64,000 nt of DNA from CALDTK01 sp965215215 (lineage in GTDB: Bacteria; Bacteroidota; Bacteroidia; Chitinophagales; Saprospiraceae), in contig OZ244043.1 in the NCBI GenBank assembly GCA_965215215.1, positions 4,154,001 to 4,218,000 on the forward strand, written 5' to 3'. A program made the translations under genes and the position numbers. Below are positions 27,094 to 35,498 of the stretch, one piece after another. Numbering within the stretch: the first letter of the stretch is position 1; the number at the start of each line of letters is the position of its first letter. The notes under the pieces are model-generated. The model had not been told where the DNA came from and did no database searches. It saw only the letters and a program-made list of their open reading frames with translations.

Positions 27094-28125
27094 CTAGGCG
27101 GTTTCGAGTTTCTTCTCGGCACCCTTCACCGTGCGAATGATGCGCGCGGCAACCTTGTAGGGGTCGGCCGCGGAGTTGGGACGACGATCCTCGAGCCAAC
27201 CTTTCCAGCCTCGCTCCACCGTGCCGATGGGGATCCGGATGGAGGCACCGCGATCGGACACCCCGAACGAAAACTCGCTGATGCTCTGCGTTTCGTGCTG
27301 GCCGGTAAGGCGGAGGTGGTTGTCGTAGCCGTAGACCTCGATGTGCTCCTTCACGTACGGGCGGAAAGATTCGCAGACCGTATCGTAATCTTCCTTCTTG
27401 CCGCTCTCACGTAGGAGGGTATTCGAGAAGTTGGCGTGCATCCCCGATCCGTTCCAGTCGCCGGCCACCGGCTTCGGGTGGTACTCGATGGCTACGCCGT
27501 AGCCCTCGCCGGTGCGCTCGAGCAGGTAGCGCGCGATCCAGATTTGATCGCCCGCTTTCTTGGCCCCTTTGGCGAAGACCTGGAACTCCCACTGGCCGGG
27601 GGCCACCTCGCCGTTGATGCCTTCGATGTTGAGCCCCGCCTCGATGCAGGCGTCGAGGTGCTCCTCGACGATCTCCCGACCGAACGCATTCTTCGCGCCC
27701 ACCGAGCAGTAGTACGGACCCTGTGGTCCCGGCTCGCCCTCGGCGGGGAACCCGAGCGGCTTGTCGGTTTGCGGATCCCACAGGAAGTACTCCTGTTCGA
27801 AACCGAACCAGAAGTCCTGGTCGTCGTCGTCGATGGTCGCGCGGCCGTTCGTCGAGTGCGGGGTCCCGTCGGGGCGGAGCACCTCCGTCATCACGAGAAA
27901 CGCGTTTTCGCGCTGCGGGTCCGGGAAGATGGCGACCGGTTTGAGGAGGAGGTCGGAGGATCCGCCCTCGGCCTGCCCGGTCGACGAACCGTCGAAGCTC
28001 CACACCGGGCAGTCCTTGAGCTCACCGCTGAAGTCCCCCTCGACGCGGGTCTTCCCGCGCAGGTGCTGCATGTTCTCTGTTCCGTCGAGCCAGATGTACT
28101 CGAGCTTGGTTTTCTTGGTCGCCAT
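27094..28125 (-). CDS. glnA: Glutamine synthetase, type II (beta-grasp)
   Basis: A 343-residue enzyme that makes glutamine from glutamate, ammonia and ATP. The short length and motifs WSFDGSSTGQAEGGSSD, FGFEQEYFLWD, GINGEVAPGQWEFQV and NGSGMHANFSNT identify the GSII group, otherwise common in eukaryotes and some bacteria. No adenylylation Tyr loop of GSI is present, so control must be elsewhere. The frame is open to 28275, but homology begins at MATKKTKLEYIWLDG (ATG 28125). It is preceded by a leader peptide and an intrinsic terminator, which suggest transcription attenuation. Confidence 0.96.
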   Translation of the reverse strand: MATKKTKLEYIWLDGTENMQHLRGKTRVEGDFSGELKDCPVWSFDGSSTGQAEGGSSDLLLKPVAIFPDPQRENAFLVMTEVLRPDGTPHSTNGRATIDDDDQDFWFGFEQEYFLWDPQTDKPLGFPAEGEPGPQGPYYCSVGAKNAFGREIVEEHLDACIEAGLNIEGINGEVAPGQWEFQVFAKGAKKAGDQIWIARYLLERTGEGYGVAIEYHPKPVAGDWNGSGMHANFSNTLLRESGKKEDYDTVCESFRPYVKEHIEVYGYDNHLRLTGQHETQSISEFSFGVSDRGASIRIPIGTVERGWKGWLEDRRPNSAADPYKVAARIIRTVKGAEKKLETA

Positions 28126-28148
28126 AAATGTTGTGTTACTTGCCTGTG

Positions 28149-28191
28149 AAAAAACGAGGCGGCCGGACTGCACACTGACAATCCGGCCGCC
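28149..28191 (-). terminator. Intrinsic terminator in the glnA leader (attenuator)
   Basis: On minus, GGCGGCCGGA (28191-28182) pairs perfectly with TCCGGCCGCC (28167-28158). After CGA comes a six-T tract (28154-28149). No minus-strand gene ends upstream, so this terminator lies inside the glnA 5' leader, 23 nt before the ATG. The segment GCGAGGCG (28225-28218) can pair over 8 bp (one G-T) with CGCCTCGT (28161-28154), which would break the terminator; it can instead fold back on the leader codons. Confidence 0.82.
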
Positions 28192-28199
28192 CGAGCGAC

Positions 28200-28268
28200 T
28201 TACCTGAAATCTCCGTTCGCCTCGCAGCAATTGCGGTAGGCCCACCAAGAGGTCGAGTTCGTTCGCAT
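28200..28268 (-). CDS. Putative glnA leader peptide with Trp-Trp
   Basis: A 22-codon frame: ATG at 28268, stop TAA at 28202-28200. Codons 8 and 9 are TGG TGG (28247-28242), and the peptide continues AYRNCCEANGDFR. It starts 4 nt after a perfect -7 box and ends 9 nt before the terminator stem. Directly after the Trp codons, GCCT-AC-CGCA can pair with TGCG-AGGC (28241-28219), as a region 1:2 hairpin would. Codon position of the Trp pair is the same as in the trp operon leader in this window. Function is inferred from layout; no homology was tested. Confidence 0.7.
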   Translation of the reverse strand: MRTNSTSWWAYRNCCEANGDFR

Positions 28269-28272
28269 GTGG

Positions 28273-28280
28273 CAAAAGTA
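28273..28280 (-). promoter_or_regulatory. -7 promoter box of the glnA leader
   Basis: TACTTTTG on minus is an exact TAnnTTTG match, four bases (CCAC) before the leader-peptide ATG. No TTG at the usual -33 distance is seen. It implies a leaderless leader peptide and a glnA 5' region of about 145 nt. Confidence 0.6.
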
Positions 28281-28548
28281 GGAGCTGGGGTTCATCCGAT
28301 CGGTCTAGGAGTATTCACATCTCGGGTATGGTGTGGATGTCACACTAAGTCGGTCTGCGAAACGCAACTCGATTTCGCGGATCTACGATATCAAAAATTT
28401 CGTACGGCATTCTAGGAGTTGACGGTCGATAGTTTTTAAAACAGGTTCGAAGACTTCCTCGAAATTTTGCCGTCCCGCGGATACGCCAAAGCGGGTAGCC
28501 GAATCCGCGACTCGGTCACTTTAGCTTCGCCGCAAATGCGTGTCCGTA

Positions 28549-30570
28549 ATGCTCACGCGCCCGGCCGCATTGTACATTCGACTTCTTCTCTGTTTAGCGC
28601 TCTCGCTCGCGCAAACGCCGAGCTCCGCACAAGTGGATCAGGAGGAGGTAGAACGTCTGATCGACGAGAGCGTCGACGCCGAGGAGGTCGACGGAGGGGA
28701 TCTAGAGCGCCTCTCCGACGTGCGCGCGTACACGCTCCTCCACCCGCTGCCGGTCAACACCGCGAACGCCGGACAGCTGGCGAGCCTCCAGCTGCTCACG
28801 CCTTTGCAGATCGACGCCCTACTCGAGTACCGGCGGCTGAGCGGACCGCTGCTGGATTTGGTGGAGCTGCAGGCGGTACCGGGTTTCGAGCTAGCCGATG
28901 TGCGGACCCTCCTACCCTACCTGAGCCTGAGTCCCGGGGCGCAGGTACCGCAGCGACTGCTTCGGCGGTGGAAAGACGGGACGGCTTTTCTCTCGCTACG
29001 TACCGCCTACCAATCCGATGACGAAGCGCTCGAACGCTGGCGAGGTTCGCCCCTTCCTTTTTACCTGCGGTTACGCAAAACGGCCGGCCGCCAATTTTCC
29101 GTCGGCGTGATCGCCGAGAACGACGCCGGGGAGCGTTTCGCCGGCAGGCAGAACCCGCTACTCTTCGATTACGTGAGCGCGCACGCCTACGCCGACGAAC
29201 TGCGTGGGACGCTCGAGACGGTGGCGCTCGGCGACTTCGGCGTAAACTGGGGCCAAGGGCTCATCAACTACTCCGGATTTGCCGGCGGGAAGGGCGCCTA
29301 CGTGATGGACGTACAGCGCAACGCCCGCTGGCTGATCCCGCACGCCTCGGTGAGTGAGGCCGGCTTTTACCGGGGTGCTGCCGCAAAACTCGCGTCGGGC
29401 AGCTGGAGTGCGATGGTGCTCGGCAGCCGCCTAGGTCTGGACGGCTCGCTGGATACCCTCGGCGACGGAGGGGATCGGCTGCTGAGCTTCGGGACGTTCC
29501 GGCAGGGCGGTTTGCACCGCACCGAAAGCGAGATCGCCGGTCGCCGGGCGAATAGCGCGACGAGCTTCGGCGGGGCGGTGCAGTACGACGCTCCCTGGGG
29601 CAACGTGAGTTTGCACTACTTGGAGCATCGCTTTCGGGTACCCTTCGCGGCGAAGGATCGACTTTACCAGCGCTTCGAGTTCACGGGGGATCGCATGCGA
29701 AACGCCAGTCTGGCCTGGCAGACCTTCCTCGGCTCGATCAGTTGGTTCGGCGAGGCCGCACTGGACGGGCTGGGTGCGGGTGCCCTCATCTCGGGCGTAC
29801 AAACGGGTATAGATCGACGCACCGACCTCGCCGTCGTCTACCGGGACTACGGGTTGCGTTACCGTACGCTGTACCCCAACGTTTTTGGGGCGAGCCGACG
29901 ACCCGACAACGAGCGGGGTCTGTACGCAGCGCTGCGCACGGAGCTCTCCGACGACTGGACGGCGCAGGTTTTTTACGACCTCTACCAGCATCCCTACGCC
30001 CGCTTTCGGCTGAGTAGACCGAGCCTCAATCAGGACGCCCTGTTCCGCGCGAGCTTCGAGCGGCGGCGCAGCCACCGACTGTACCTCCAGATTCGGCACC
30101 GCCGTAGCGAACGCGACCTGCCCCGCGACGAGAGCGGGACCCTGCGAACGCTCCGGCCCTTCGTGCGCAGCTCGCTGCGCCTACAGGCTGAACTGCGGCT
30201 CACCGAGGCGGTGACGCTGCGCACCCGCGCCGAAGGGTCGCGCGTGGAGGCGGGTGGAACGCTATCGTACGGCACGATCCTCTACCAGGACGTACTGTTG
30301 CGACCGACCCGGGGTCCCCTCAGCGCGACCGCCCGCATCGCGCTCGTCGATACGGACGATTACGAGAGTCGCATCTACGCCTTCGAGAACGACCTACTTT
30401 ACCGCTTTCGGATTCCCGCGTACTTCGGCCGGGGGTACCGCAGCTACCTGAACGTACGCTACAAGGCGAGCCCCCGACTCAGTATCGAGGGTCGGGTAGC
30501 GCACCGCCGGAGGGTCGGGGCGGTCGACCGCGTGGAGCTGAGCACGCAGCTCCGGTACGAGTTCGACTAG
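28549..30570 (+). CDS. Helix-hairpin-helix protein with outer-membrane barrel
   Basis: A 673-residue exported protein with a signal peptide ending SSAQ (about residue 28). A ComEA-like helix-hairpin-helix pair occupies about 60-125 (PVNTANAGQLASLQLLTPLQIDALLEYR, then LQAVPGFELADVRTLLPYL). The remainder consists of many alternating aromatic strands ending in VELSTQLRYEFD, an outer-membrane barrel terminus. This domain pairing is common in Bacteroidota but its role is unknown; DNA handling at the outer membrane is only a guess. I use the ATG at 28549; a GTG at 28540 is possible. A TAGCTTCG box lies at 28522-28529. Confidence 0.82.
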   Translation: MLTRPAALYIRLLLCLALSLAQTPSSAQVDQEEVERLIDESVDAEEVDGGDLERLSDVRAYTLLHPLPVNTANAGQLASLQLLTPLQIDALLEYRRLSGPLLDLVELQAVPGFELADVRTLLPYLSLSPGAQVPQRLLRRWKDGTAFLSLRTAYQSDDEALERWRGSPLPFYLRLRKTAGRQFSVGVIAENDAGERFAGRQNPLLFDYVSAHAYADELRGTLETVALGDFGVNWGQGLINYSGFAGGKGAYVMDVQRNARWLIPHASVSEAGFYRGAAAKLASGSWSAMVLGSRLGLDGSLDTLGDGGDRLLSFGTFRQGGLHRTESEIAGRRANSATSFGGAVQYDAPWGNVSLHYLEHRFRVPFAAKDRLYQRFEFTGDRMRNASLAWQTFLGSISWFGEAALDGLGAGALISGVQTGIDRRTDLAVVYRDYGLRYRTLYPNVFGASRRPDNERGLYAALRTELSDDWTAQVFYDLYQHPYARFRLSRPSLNQDALFRASFERRRSHRLYLQIRHRRSERDLPRDESGTLRTLRPFVRSSLRLQAELRLTEAVTLRTRAEGSRVEAGGTLSYGTILYQDVLLRPTRGPLSATARIALVDTDDYESRIYAFENDLLYRFRIPAYFGRGYRSYLNVRYKASPRLSIEGRVAHRRRVGAVDRVELSTQLRYEFD

Positions 30571-31745
30571 TCCTTGCGCGGGTATAGCAAATAGGGCTCG
30601 CGCCGTTGCAGGTACTCGGCGATGCCCCCCCGCCAGCTCCGGCGGATCTCCTCTTCCCCCCGCCCGGCCTCGATTTGCTTCCGCAAAACATCGGATCCCG
30701 CGAGCAAGTCGAAGTGCTCCGGGCGGTCTATAAAACCGTCTACACCCAGGCTGTCCCGCATCGCCAGGAGGTGCGTCAGGTCGATGCGCTGGAGCTTCGC
30801 CGCGTCCACCCCGCGCAGATCCACGCCGTAGCAGCGCTCGCCCTTCAGTTTTGCGTAAGCGGCCCCGGGGCGGGCTTCGGGGGTGAAGGCGAAACCGGTG
30901 TCCGGGTAGCTCGGGTTGCCGTACACCTGAAACGGGAAATCGGTGCCCCGCCCGACGCTGACGACGGTTCCTTCGAACCAACACAGCGAGGGATAGAGGT
31001 AGACACTCCGTTGGTTCGGGAGGTTAGGCGAGGGCGGGATGGGAAGCTGGTACGGCGAGCCGACCGCGTAGTTCGCGACCTCGATCACCCGGAGCTCCAC
31101 CTTACGCCCCCCCGGTAGCCAACCCTCGCCGTTGATCATGCCGGCGAGTTCGCCGACGGTGAGCCCGTGTACGACCGGGATCTCGTGCATACCGATGAAG
31201 GAGCGGAAGGCGGTGTCGAGCACCGGGCCGTCTACGTACCCCCCGTTCGGATTGGGCCGATCGAGGACGAGCACCTGCACCCCGTACTCCGCGGCCGCAT
31301 CCATCACGTGGTGGAGGGTGGAGATGTAGGTGTAAAAGCGGGCACCGACGTCCTGAATATCGAAGACGACGACATCGAGTCCGGCGAACATGTCGGCCGT
31401 CGGTCGCTTGGTTTTGCCGTAGAGCGAGATGATGGGGAGGCCCGTTTGGAGGTCGATGTCGTCTTTGACCACCTCCCCGTCCGAGGCGACGCCACGGAAG
31501 CCGTGCTCGGGGGCAAAAACTTTCTGTAGCTCGACCCCGTGGGCCACGAGCCGGTCGACGAGGTGGGTGTCTCGCGACATCGAGGTGTGGTTCACGACTA
31601 CCCCGACGCGTTGCGTACCGAGGGCGGCCAGTACTTCCCCGAAGCGCTCGGCCCCGACCACGATCGAGGTTTGGGCTCCGGTCGGGGCAGCGCCACAACT
31701 GACGCTCAATAGGCCCAGAATTAATACAAAGTATTTTAAATTCAC
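30567..31745 (-). CDS. namZ: Exo-beta-N-acetylmuramidase NamZ (DUF1343) lipoprotein
   Basis: A 392-residue lipoprotein: the signal segment ends in lipobox LSVSC (Cys at about residue 17). The body is DUF1343, with FAPEHGFRG, DIQDVGARFYTYISTL, LDRPNPNGG and VSVGRGTDFPFQVYG. NamZ enzymes of this family release MurNAc from the non-reducing end of muropeptides in cell-wall recycling, known from Tannerella and Bacillus. It would act in the periplasm or on the outer membrane. It shares the stop palindrome CTAG with the convergent barrel gene. Confidence 0.92.
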   Translation of the reverse strand: MNLKYFVLILGLLSVSCGAAPTGAQTSIVVGAERFGEVLAALGTQRVGVVVNHTSMSRDTHLVDRLVAHGVELQKVFAPEHGFRGVASDGEVVKDDIDLQTGLPIISLYGKTKRPTADMFAGLDVVVFDIQDVGARFYTYISTLHHVMDAAAEYGVQVLVLDRPNPNGGYVDGPVLDTAFRSFIGMHEIPVVHGLTVGELAGMINGEGWLPGGRKVELRVIEVANYAVGSPYQLPIPPSPNLPNQRSVYLYPSLCWFEGTVVSVGRGTDFPFQVYGNPSYPDTGFAFTPEARPGAAYAKLKGERCYGVDLRGVDAAKLQRIDLTHLLAMRDSLGVDGFIDRPEHFDLLAGSDVLRKQIEAGRGEEEIRRSWRGGIAEYLQRREPYLLYPRKD

Positions 31746-31867
31746 GCTATCGGATTGTGTATAAGTCGCAACCGGTTTTCAGAAACACTTGCACGTCGGG
31801 CGATTGGTTCGAAAGAACGGCGATTGCCCGCGTTTAAAACCTCGTCGGCGGCCGCCGGCACCGGCGC

Positions 31868-33271
31868 ATGGAGAAGTACGCGGTCGTAGACCTCGAAACA
31901 ACGGGCGTCCGGCCTTCGCGCGACAAGATCATCGAGATCGGGATCATTCTGCACGACGGGCGGCGGGAGCTGGAGCGTTGGCAAACGCTCGTGAACCCGG
32001 AGACGAGCATCAACACCGTGATCGAGGAGCTGACGAGTATCAACGACGAGCAGGTCGCCGACGCGCCTAAGTTTTATGAGATTGCGAAGGAGGTCGTAAA
32101 GCTGACGGAGGGTTACGTATTCGTGGCCCACAACGTTCGGTTCGACTACACCTTTTTGCGCACGGAATTCGCGCACCTCGGCTTCACGTACACCCGCAAG
32201 CAGCTCTGCACCCTGCAGCTCGCCCGGAAATCGTATCCGGGCAGCAAGAGCTACTCGCTCGGGAAGCTCTGCGAGGCGCTCCGCATCCCGCGCGCGCGCT
32301 CGCACCGCGCCATGGCCGACGCCGAGGCCACGGCCGAGCTGCTAACCCGCTGCCTCTCGCACAAAGAAGGTCAGGCCGATGCGCGCGAAGTACTCAAAAC
32401 GGCGATGCGGGAGAGCTTGCTGCCAGGCGGACTCGACATCAAAAAGATCCACGGCCTGCCCGATCGGTGTGGGGTGTACTACTTCCTCAACCGCAAGCGG
32501 GAGGTCGTTTACGTGGGTAAAAGTCAGAATATCCGCCGGCGGGTACTCGAGCATTTTGCGCAGAAGGACGAGAAGAGCAACCGCTTACACCAGCACGTGG
32601 TGGACGTCCGCTACGAGCTCACCGGCTCGGAGCTCGTGGCCCTGCTCTACGAAAGTCACGAGATCAAACGGCTGCGTCCGCTCATCAACCGGGCGCAACG
32701 CCGCCGCTACTTCCCGTACGTGCTCCACCGCACCATCAACGAAGACGGGGTGTACTGCCTGGAGGTGTGCCACCCGACGCCGGAGGTCCGCAAGACGCTC
32801 GATATCGTGGGGGAGTACGCCAAGCTGAGCCGGGCGCGGGGTACGCTTCAGTTCGTGCAGCGCGAATTTGAGCTCTGCGGTCGGTACGTCAACCTAGAGC
32901 ACGGTAAGCTCGGTACGCCCTGCTTTCACTACCACCTGAAAAGCTGTCTCGGGATCTGCGCCGGGCACGAGTGCGTGGAGGAGTACAACGAGCGGGTGGA
33001 GGAAGCGGTGCTACGGGTGCGCACGGTCTTCGGCGACGATTTCTTCGTGATCGACGAGGGGCGAACCCCCGGGGAGCAGGCCGTCGTGCTCGTGGAGGAT
33101 GGCCGCTACCGCGGCTACGGGTACATGCCGAAGCCGAAGCGTTTCGTGCCGAATCCGGATAAGAAAAAACTACGGGCGGTGATTACGCCGTACGCGGGCA
33201 ACCCGGAAACGGCCAGAATCATTCGGCGGTACTTGAACGGGAACGAGGGGGTGCAGGTGGTGCAGTTTTAA
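31868..33271 (+). CDS. DnaQ-type exonuclease fused to a GIY-YIG (UvrC-like) nuclease
   Basis: A 467-residue fusion. Residues about 1-165 are a DEDDh 3'-5' exonuclease (VVDLETTG, HNVRFDYTFL, HRAMADAEAT). Residues about 195-275 are a GIY-YIG endonuclease (GVYYFLNRKREVVYVGKSQNIRRRVLEHF). The C-terminal part has a Cys cluster CFHYHLKSCLGICAGHEC like the one after the nuclease domain in UvrC. It lacks UvrC's C-terminal endonuclease and HhH domains. It resembles Cho-type repair nucleases joined to a proofreading-like exonuclease, so a role in DNA repair is likely. Its stop overlaps pyrF's stop (TTAA). Confidence 0.9.
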   Translation: MEKYAVVDLETTGVRPSRDKIIEIGIILHDGRRELERWQTLVNPETSINTVIEELTSINDEQVADAPKFYEIAKEVVKLTEGYVFVAHNVRFDYTFLRTEFAHLGFTYTRKQLCTLQLARKSYPGSKSYSLGKLCEALRIPRARSHRAMADAEATAELLTRCLSHKEGQADAREVLKTAMRESLLPGGLDIKKIHGLPDRCGVYYFLNRKREVVYVGKSQNIRRRVLEHFAQKDEKSNRLHQHVVDVRYELTGSELVALLYESHEIKRLRPLINRAQRRRYFPYVLHRTINEDGVYCLEVCHPTPEVRKTLDIVGEYAKLSRARGTLQFVQREFELCGRYVNLEHGKLGTPCFHYHLKSCLGICAGHECVEEYNERVEEAVLRVRTVFGDDFFVIDEGRTPGEQAVVLVEDGRYRGYGYMPKPKRFVPNPDKKKLRAVITPYAGNPETARIIRRYLNGNEGVQVVQF

Positions 33272-34068
33272 AGCACCCGCCCCATAACTCTCCGCAACCG
33301 CCCGGCCTCCCGAGCCGCCGCCACTCCAAAATCCGCCCCCGCCCCGGCGTACAAAATCCCCCGACTCGAATTAATCAACAACCCACCCCCCCGGATGAGC
33401 CCGTGCTCCAACACCCCCTCCAAATCTCCCCCCTGCGTACCCACCCCCGGTACCAGGAAAAAGTGCTCGGGTGCCAACGCGCGGATCCGCCCGAACGCTG
33501 ACGCTTTCGTAGCGCCCGTAACTAACATAAGTTGGTCCGGACTCCCCCACTCCACGCAGCGCGCCACCACCCGTTCCCAGAGCTCGTCGCCGCCCGTGAG
33601 TTGAAGCTGCTCGAAGTCGGCACTCCCCGGATTGCTGGTGAGGCCGAGGACGATCGCCCAGTGGCCGTCGACCAAAAATGGCTCCACCGAATCTTGACCC
33701 ATGTAGGGCGCGACCGTGATCGCATCACAGCCATAGTGCGTGAAAAAGGCCTCCGCGTAGCGCCTGGCCGTATTGCCGATGTCGCCCCGTTTTGCATCGG
33801 CGATGATGAAGTGCGTGGGCGGAATGTACTCGACGATTTGCTGGAAAACGCGTATCCCCTCGACCCCGAGGCACTCGAAAAACGCCAGGTTAGGCTTGTA
33901 GGCCACGCAGTGCTCCTGGGTAGCGTCAACGACGGTTTTCAGGAATTGAAGTACGCCCGCTGCGTTGCGTTCGATACCGACGGGAAGGCGATCGACTACC
34001 GGGTCGAGCCCGACGCAGAGCAGGGAGCCGATATCCGCGATGCGCGCTTCGAGGGTGTCTCGTGTCAC
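33268..34068 (-). CDS. pyrF: Orotidine-5'-phosphate decarboxylase
   Basis: A 266-residue enzyme that converts OMP to UMP, the last step of pyrimidine synthesis. It belongs to the longer group: LCVGLDPVVDRLP, the catalytic DAKRGDIGNTARRYAEAFF, APYMGQDSVEPFL and the phosphate loop VPGVGTQGGDLEG. It is full length. It is convergent with the exonuclease gene, the last codons of both sharing TTAA. It precedes the NifU and Mrp genes in neither operon direction clearly: all three are minus, with NifU ending 15 nt upstream. Confidence 0.94.
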   Translation of the reverse strand: MTRDTLEARIADIGSLLCVGLDPVVDRLPVGIERNAAGVLQFLKTVVDATQEHCVAYKPNLAFFECLGVEGIRVFQQIVEYIPPTHFIIADAKRGDIGNTARRYAEAFFTHYGCDAITVAPYMGQDSVEPFLVDGHWAIVLGLTSNPGSADFEQLQLTGGDELWERVVARCVEWGSPDQLMLVTGATKASAFGRIRALAPEHFFLVPGVGTQGGDLEGVLEHGLIRGGGLLINSSRGILYAGAGADFGVAAAREAGRLRRVMGRVL

Positions 34069-34083
34069 GGGGGAAGACCTAGC

Positions 34084-34335
34084 TCAAATTCCGTTGACGG
34101 CGCTGATGCCCGTGATCTCGGGCACGCGGTTGAGCACGGCCTGCTCTACGCCGGCGCGCATCGTCATCATCGACATCGAGCAGTTGGAGCAGCTGCCCAG
34201 CCACCGGATGTGGAGCTGCATGTTGTCGTCTACCTCAACGATCTCGATGTTGCCACCGTCGACGGCCAAGTGCGGACGAACGGCGTCGAGTGCGGCGTCG
34301 ATACGGGTAATCAGTTGGGGGTCAGCTAGGGCCAT
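34084..34335 (-). CDS. NifU-like C-terminal domain protein (Fe-S scaffold)
   Basis: An 83-residue protein that is just a NifU C-terminal domain. It has VRPHLAVDGGNIEIVEVDD and the CxxC cluster site GSCSNCSMSMMTM. Such proteins carry or pass on Fe-S clusters in the cytoplasm. The frame runs on upstream, but homology begins at the ATG at 34335. It lies 19 nt after the Mrp gene, a typical Fe-S assembly pair. Confidence 0.92.
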   Translation of the reverse strand: MALADPQLITRIDAALDAVRPHLAVDGGNIEIVEVDDNMQLHIRWLGSCSNCSMSMMTMRAGVEQAVLNRVPEITGISAVNGI

Positions 34336-34354
34336 GGGGAACAGAGATGTGGGC

Positions 34355-35437
34355 TTACTGAACTTGCACCGCGCGCGTCGGCGGGAGCGCCTCGTGACGC
34401 AAGGCCAGTTGCCGCAAGGTACTTCGTGCAACTTCGGTGTAGTAACGCGCGGTCGGGTGCTTCGGATCGGTGCTCGGCGGAATGCCGGCGTCGGAGGACT
34501 CCCCGATGCCCTGTACGAGCGGGATTTGGCCGAGCAACACGCTGTTCGCTTGTTTGGCCAGCGACTTGCCGCCGCCCTTCCCAAACAGGTAGTACTTCCG
34601 GTCGGGCAAATCCTCGGGGGTAAACCAAGACATATTTTCCACGACCCCCAAGATCGGTACGTTCACGTTCGGGAGCAGGAACATGTTCATCGCCTTGACG
34701 GCGTCGTCGAGGGCGACCCGTTGGGGAGTGGTTACGAGTACCACGCCGGTTACGGGTACGGTTTGTACGAGCGTGAGCTGGATATCGCCGGTGCCCGGGG
34801 GCAGGTCGACGACCAGCACGTCGAGCTCCGGCCAAATGACTTCGAGCAAAAACTGCTTGATGACGCCGGCCAGTCGGGGGCCGCGCAACACCACCGCCTG
34901 CTCGGGCTCGATGATGCTCCCGATCGAGATGGTCGGCATGCCGAAGGCCTCCAGCGGGAGGAGGCGTGGCTTACCGTAGACGTCCTTCACCTTGGGGCGC
35001 TCGCCGCGGAGACCGAGCATCGTCGGGATGCTCGGTCCGTACAGATCGGCGTCGATGAGGCCCACGCGGAGGCCCTGCTGTTTTAGCGAAAGCGCGAGGT
35101 TGACGCTGACCGTGCTTTTCCCGACGCCCCCCTTGCCGCTGGCTACGGCGATGATGTTTTTGATCTGCGGGAGCGCCTGACTCGTATCGCCCGGCCGCGC
35201 CTCGGCGAGGAGGTGCACGTGCACGTTGGCCTCCGGGAAGCTGGCCCGCACGGCGGTTTCGCAGGTTTGAACCACGACGGGTTTGGCCTCCTGCGCCAGG
35301 CCGGGCATCACGAGCTTAAAACTCACGTTGTTGCCCTCCACCTTGAGGTCGCGCACCCGGTGCTCGGGTTGGATCGGCTGTCCGGTGAGTGGATCTTGGA
35401 CGCGGGACAGGGCGCGGAGTACGGCTTCGTTGGTCAT
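34355..35437 (-). CDS. mrp: Mrp/ApbC-family Fe-S carrier ATPase
   Basis: A 360-residue protein: an N-terminal DUF59 domain (about 1-85) and a ParA-like ATPase with deviant Walker A ASGKGGVGKSTVSVNLA and DLPPGTGDIQLTL. It delivers Fe-S clusters in the cytoplasm. The C-terminal CxxC of E. coli ApbC is absent: the equivalent stretch reads VVENMSWFTPEDLPDRKYY. The frame is open to 36028, but that part is antisense to ribF; the start at 35437 matches the family. Box TACCTTCG lies 8 nt before the ATG. Confidence 0.93.
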   Translation of the reverse strand: MTNEAVLRALSRVQDPLTGQPIQPEHRVRDLKVEGNNVSFKLVMPGLAQEAKPVVVQTCETAVRASFPEANVHVHLLAEARPGDTSQALPQIKNIIAVASGKGGVGKSTVSVNLALSLKQQGLRVGLIDADLYGPSIPTMLGLRGERPKVKDVYGKPRLLPLEAFGMPTISIGSIIEPEQAVVLRGPRLAGVIKQFLLEVIWPELDVLVVDLPPGTGDIQLTLVQTVPVTGVVLVTTPQRVALDDAVKAMNMFLLPNVNVPILGVVENMSWFTPEDLPDRKYYLFGKGGGKSLAKQANSVLLGQIPLVQGIGESSDAGIPPSTDPKHPTARYYTEVARSTLRQLALRHEALPPTRAVQVQ

Positions 35438-35498
35438 GGGGAGCGCGAAGGTAGTCTCGCCTTGGGCGGCGGGCGCGGGGCGGCTAATTTGCGGCCGC

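Noticed and set aside
33290..33440. Unusually C-rich stretch at the end of pyrF
   Set aside because: It encodes a normal PyrF C-terminus on minus (VPGVGTQGGDLEG and onward); only codon choice is biased.
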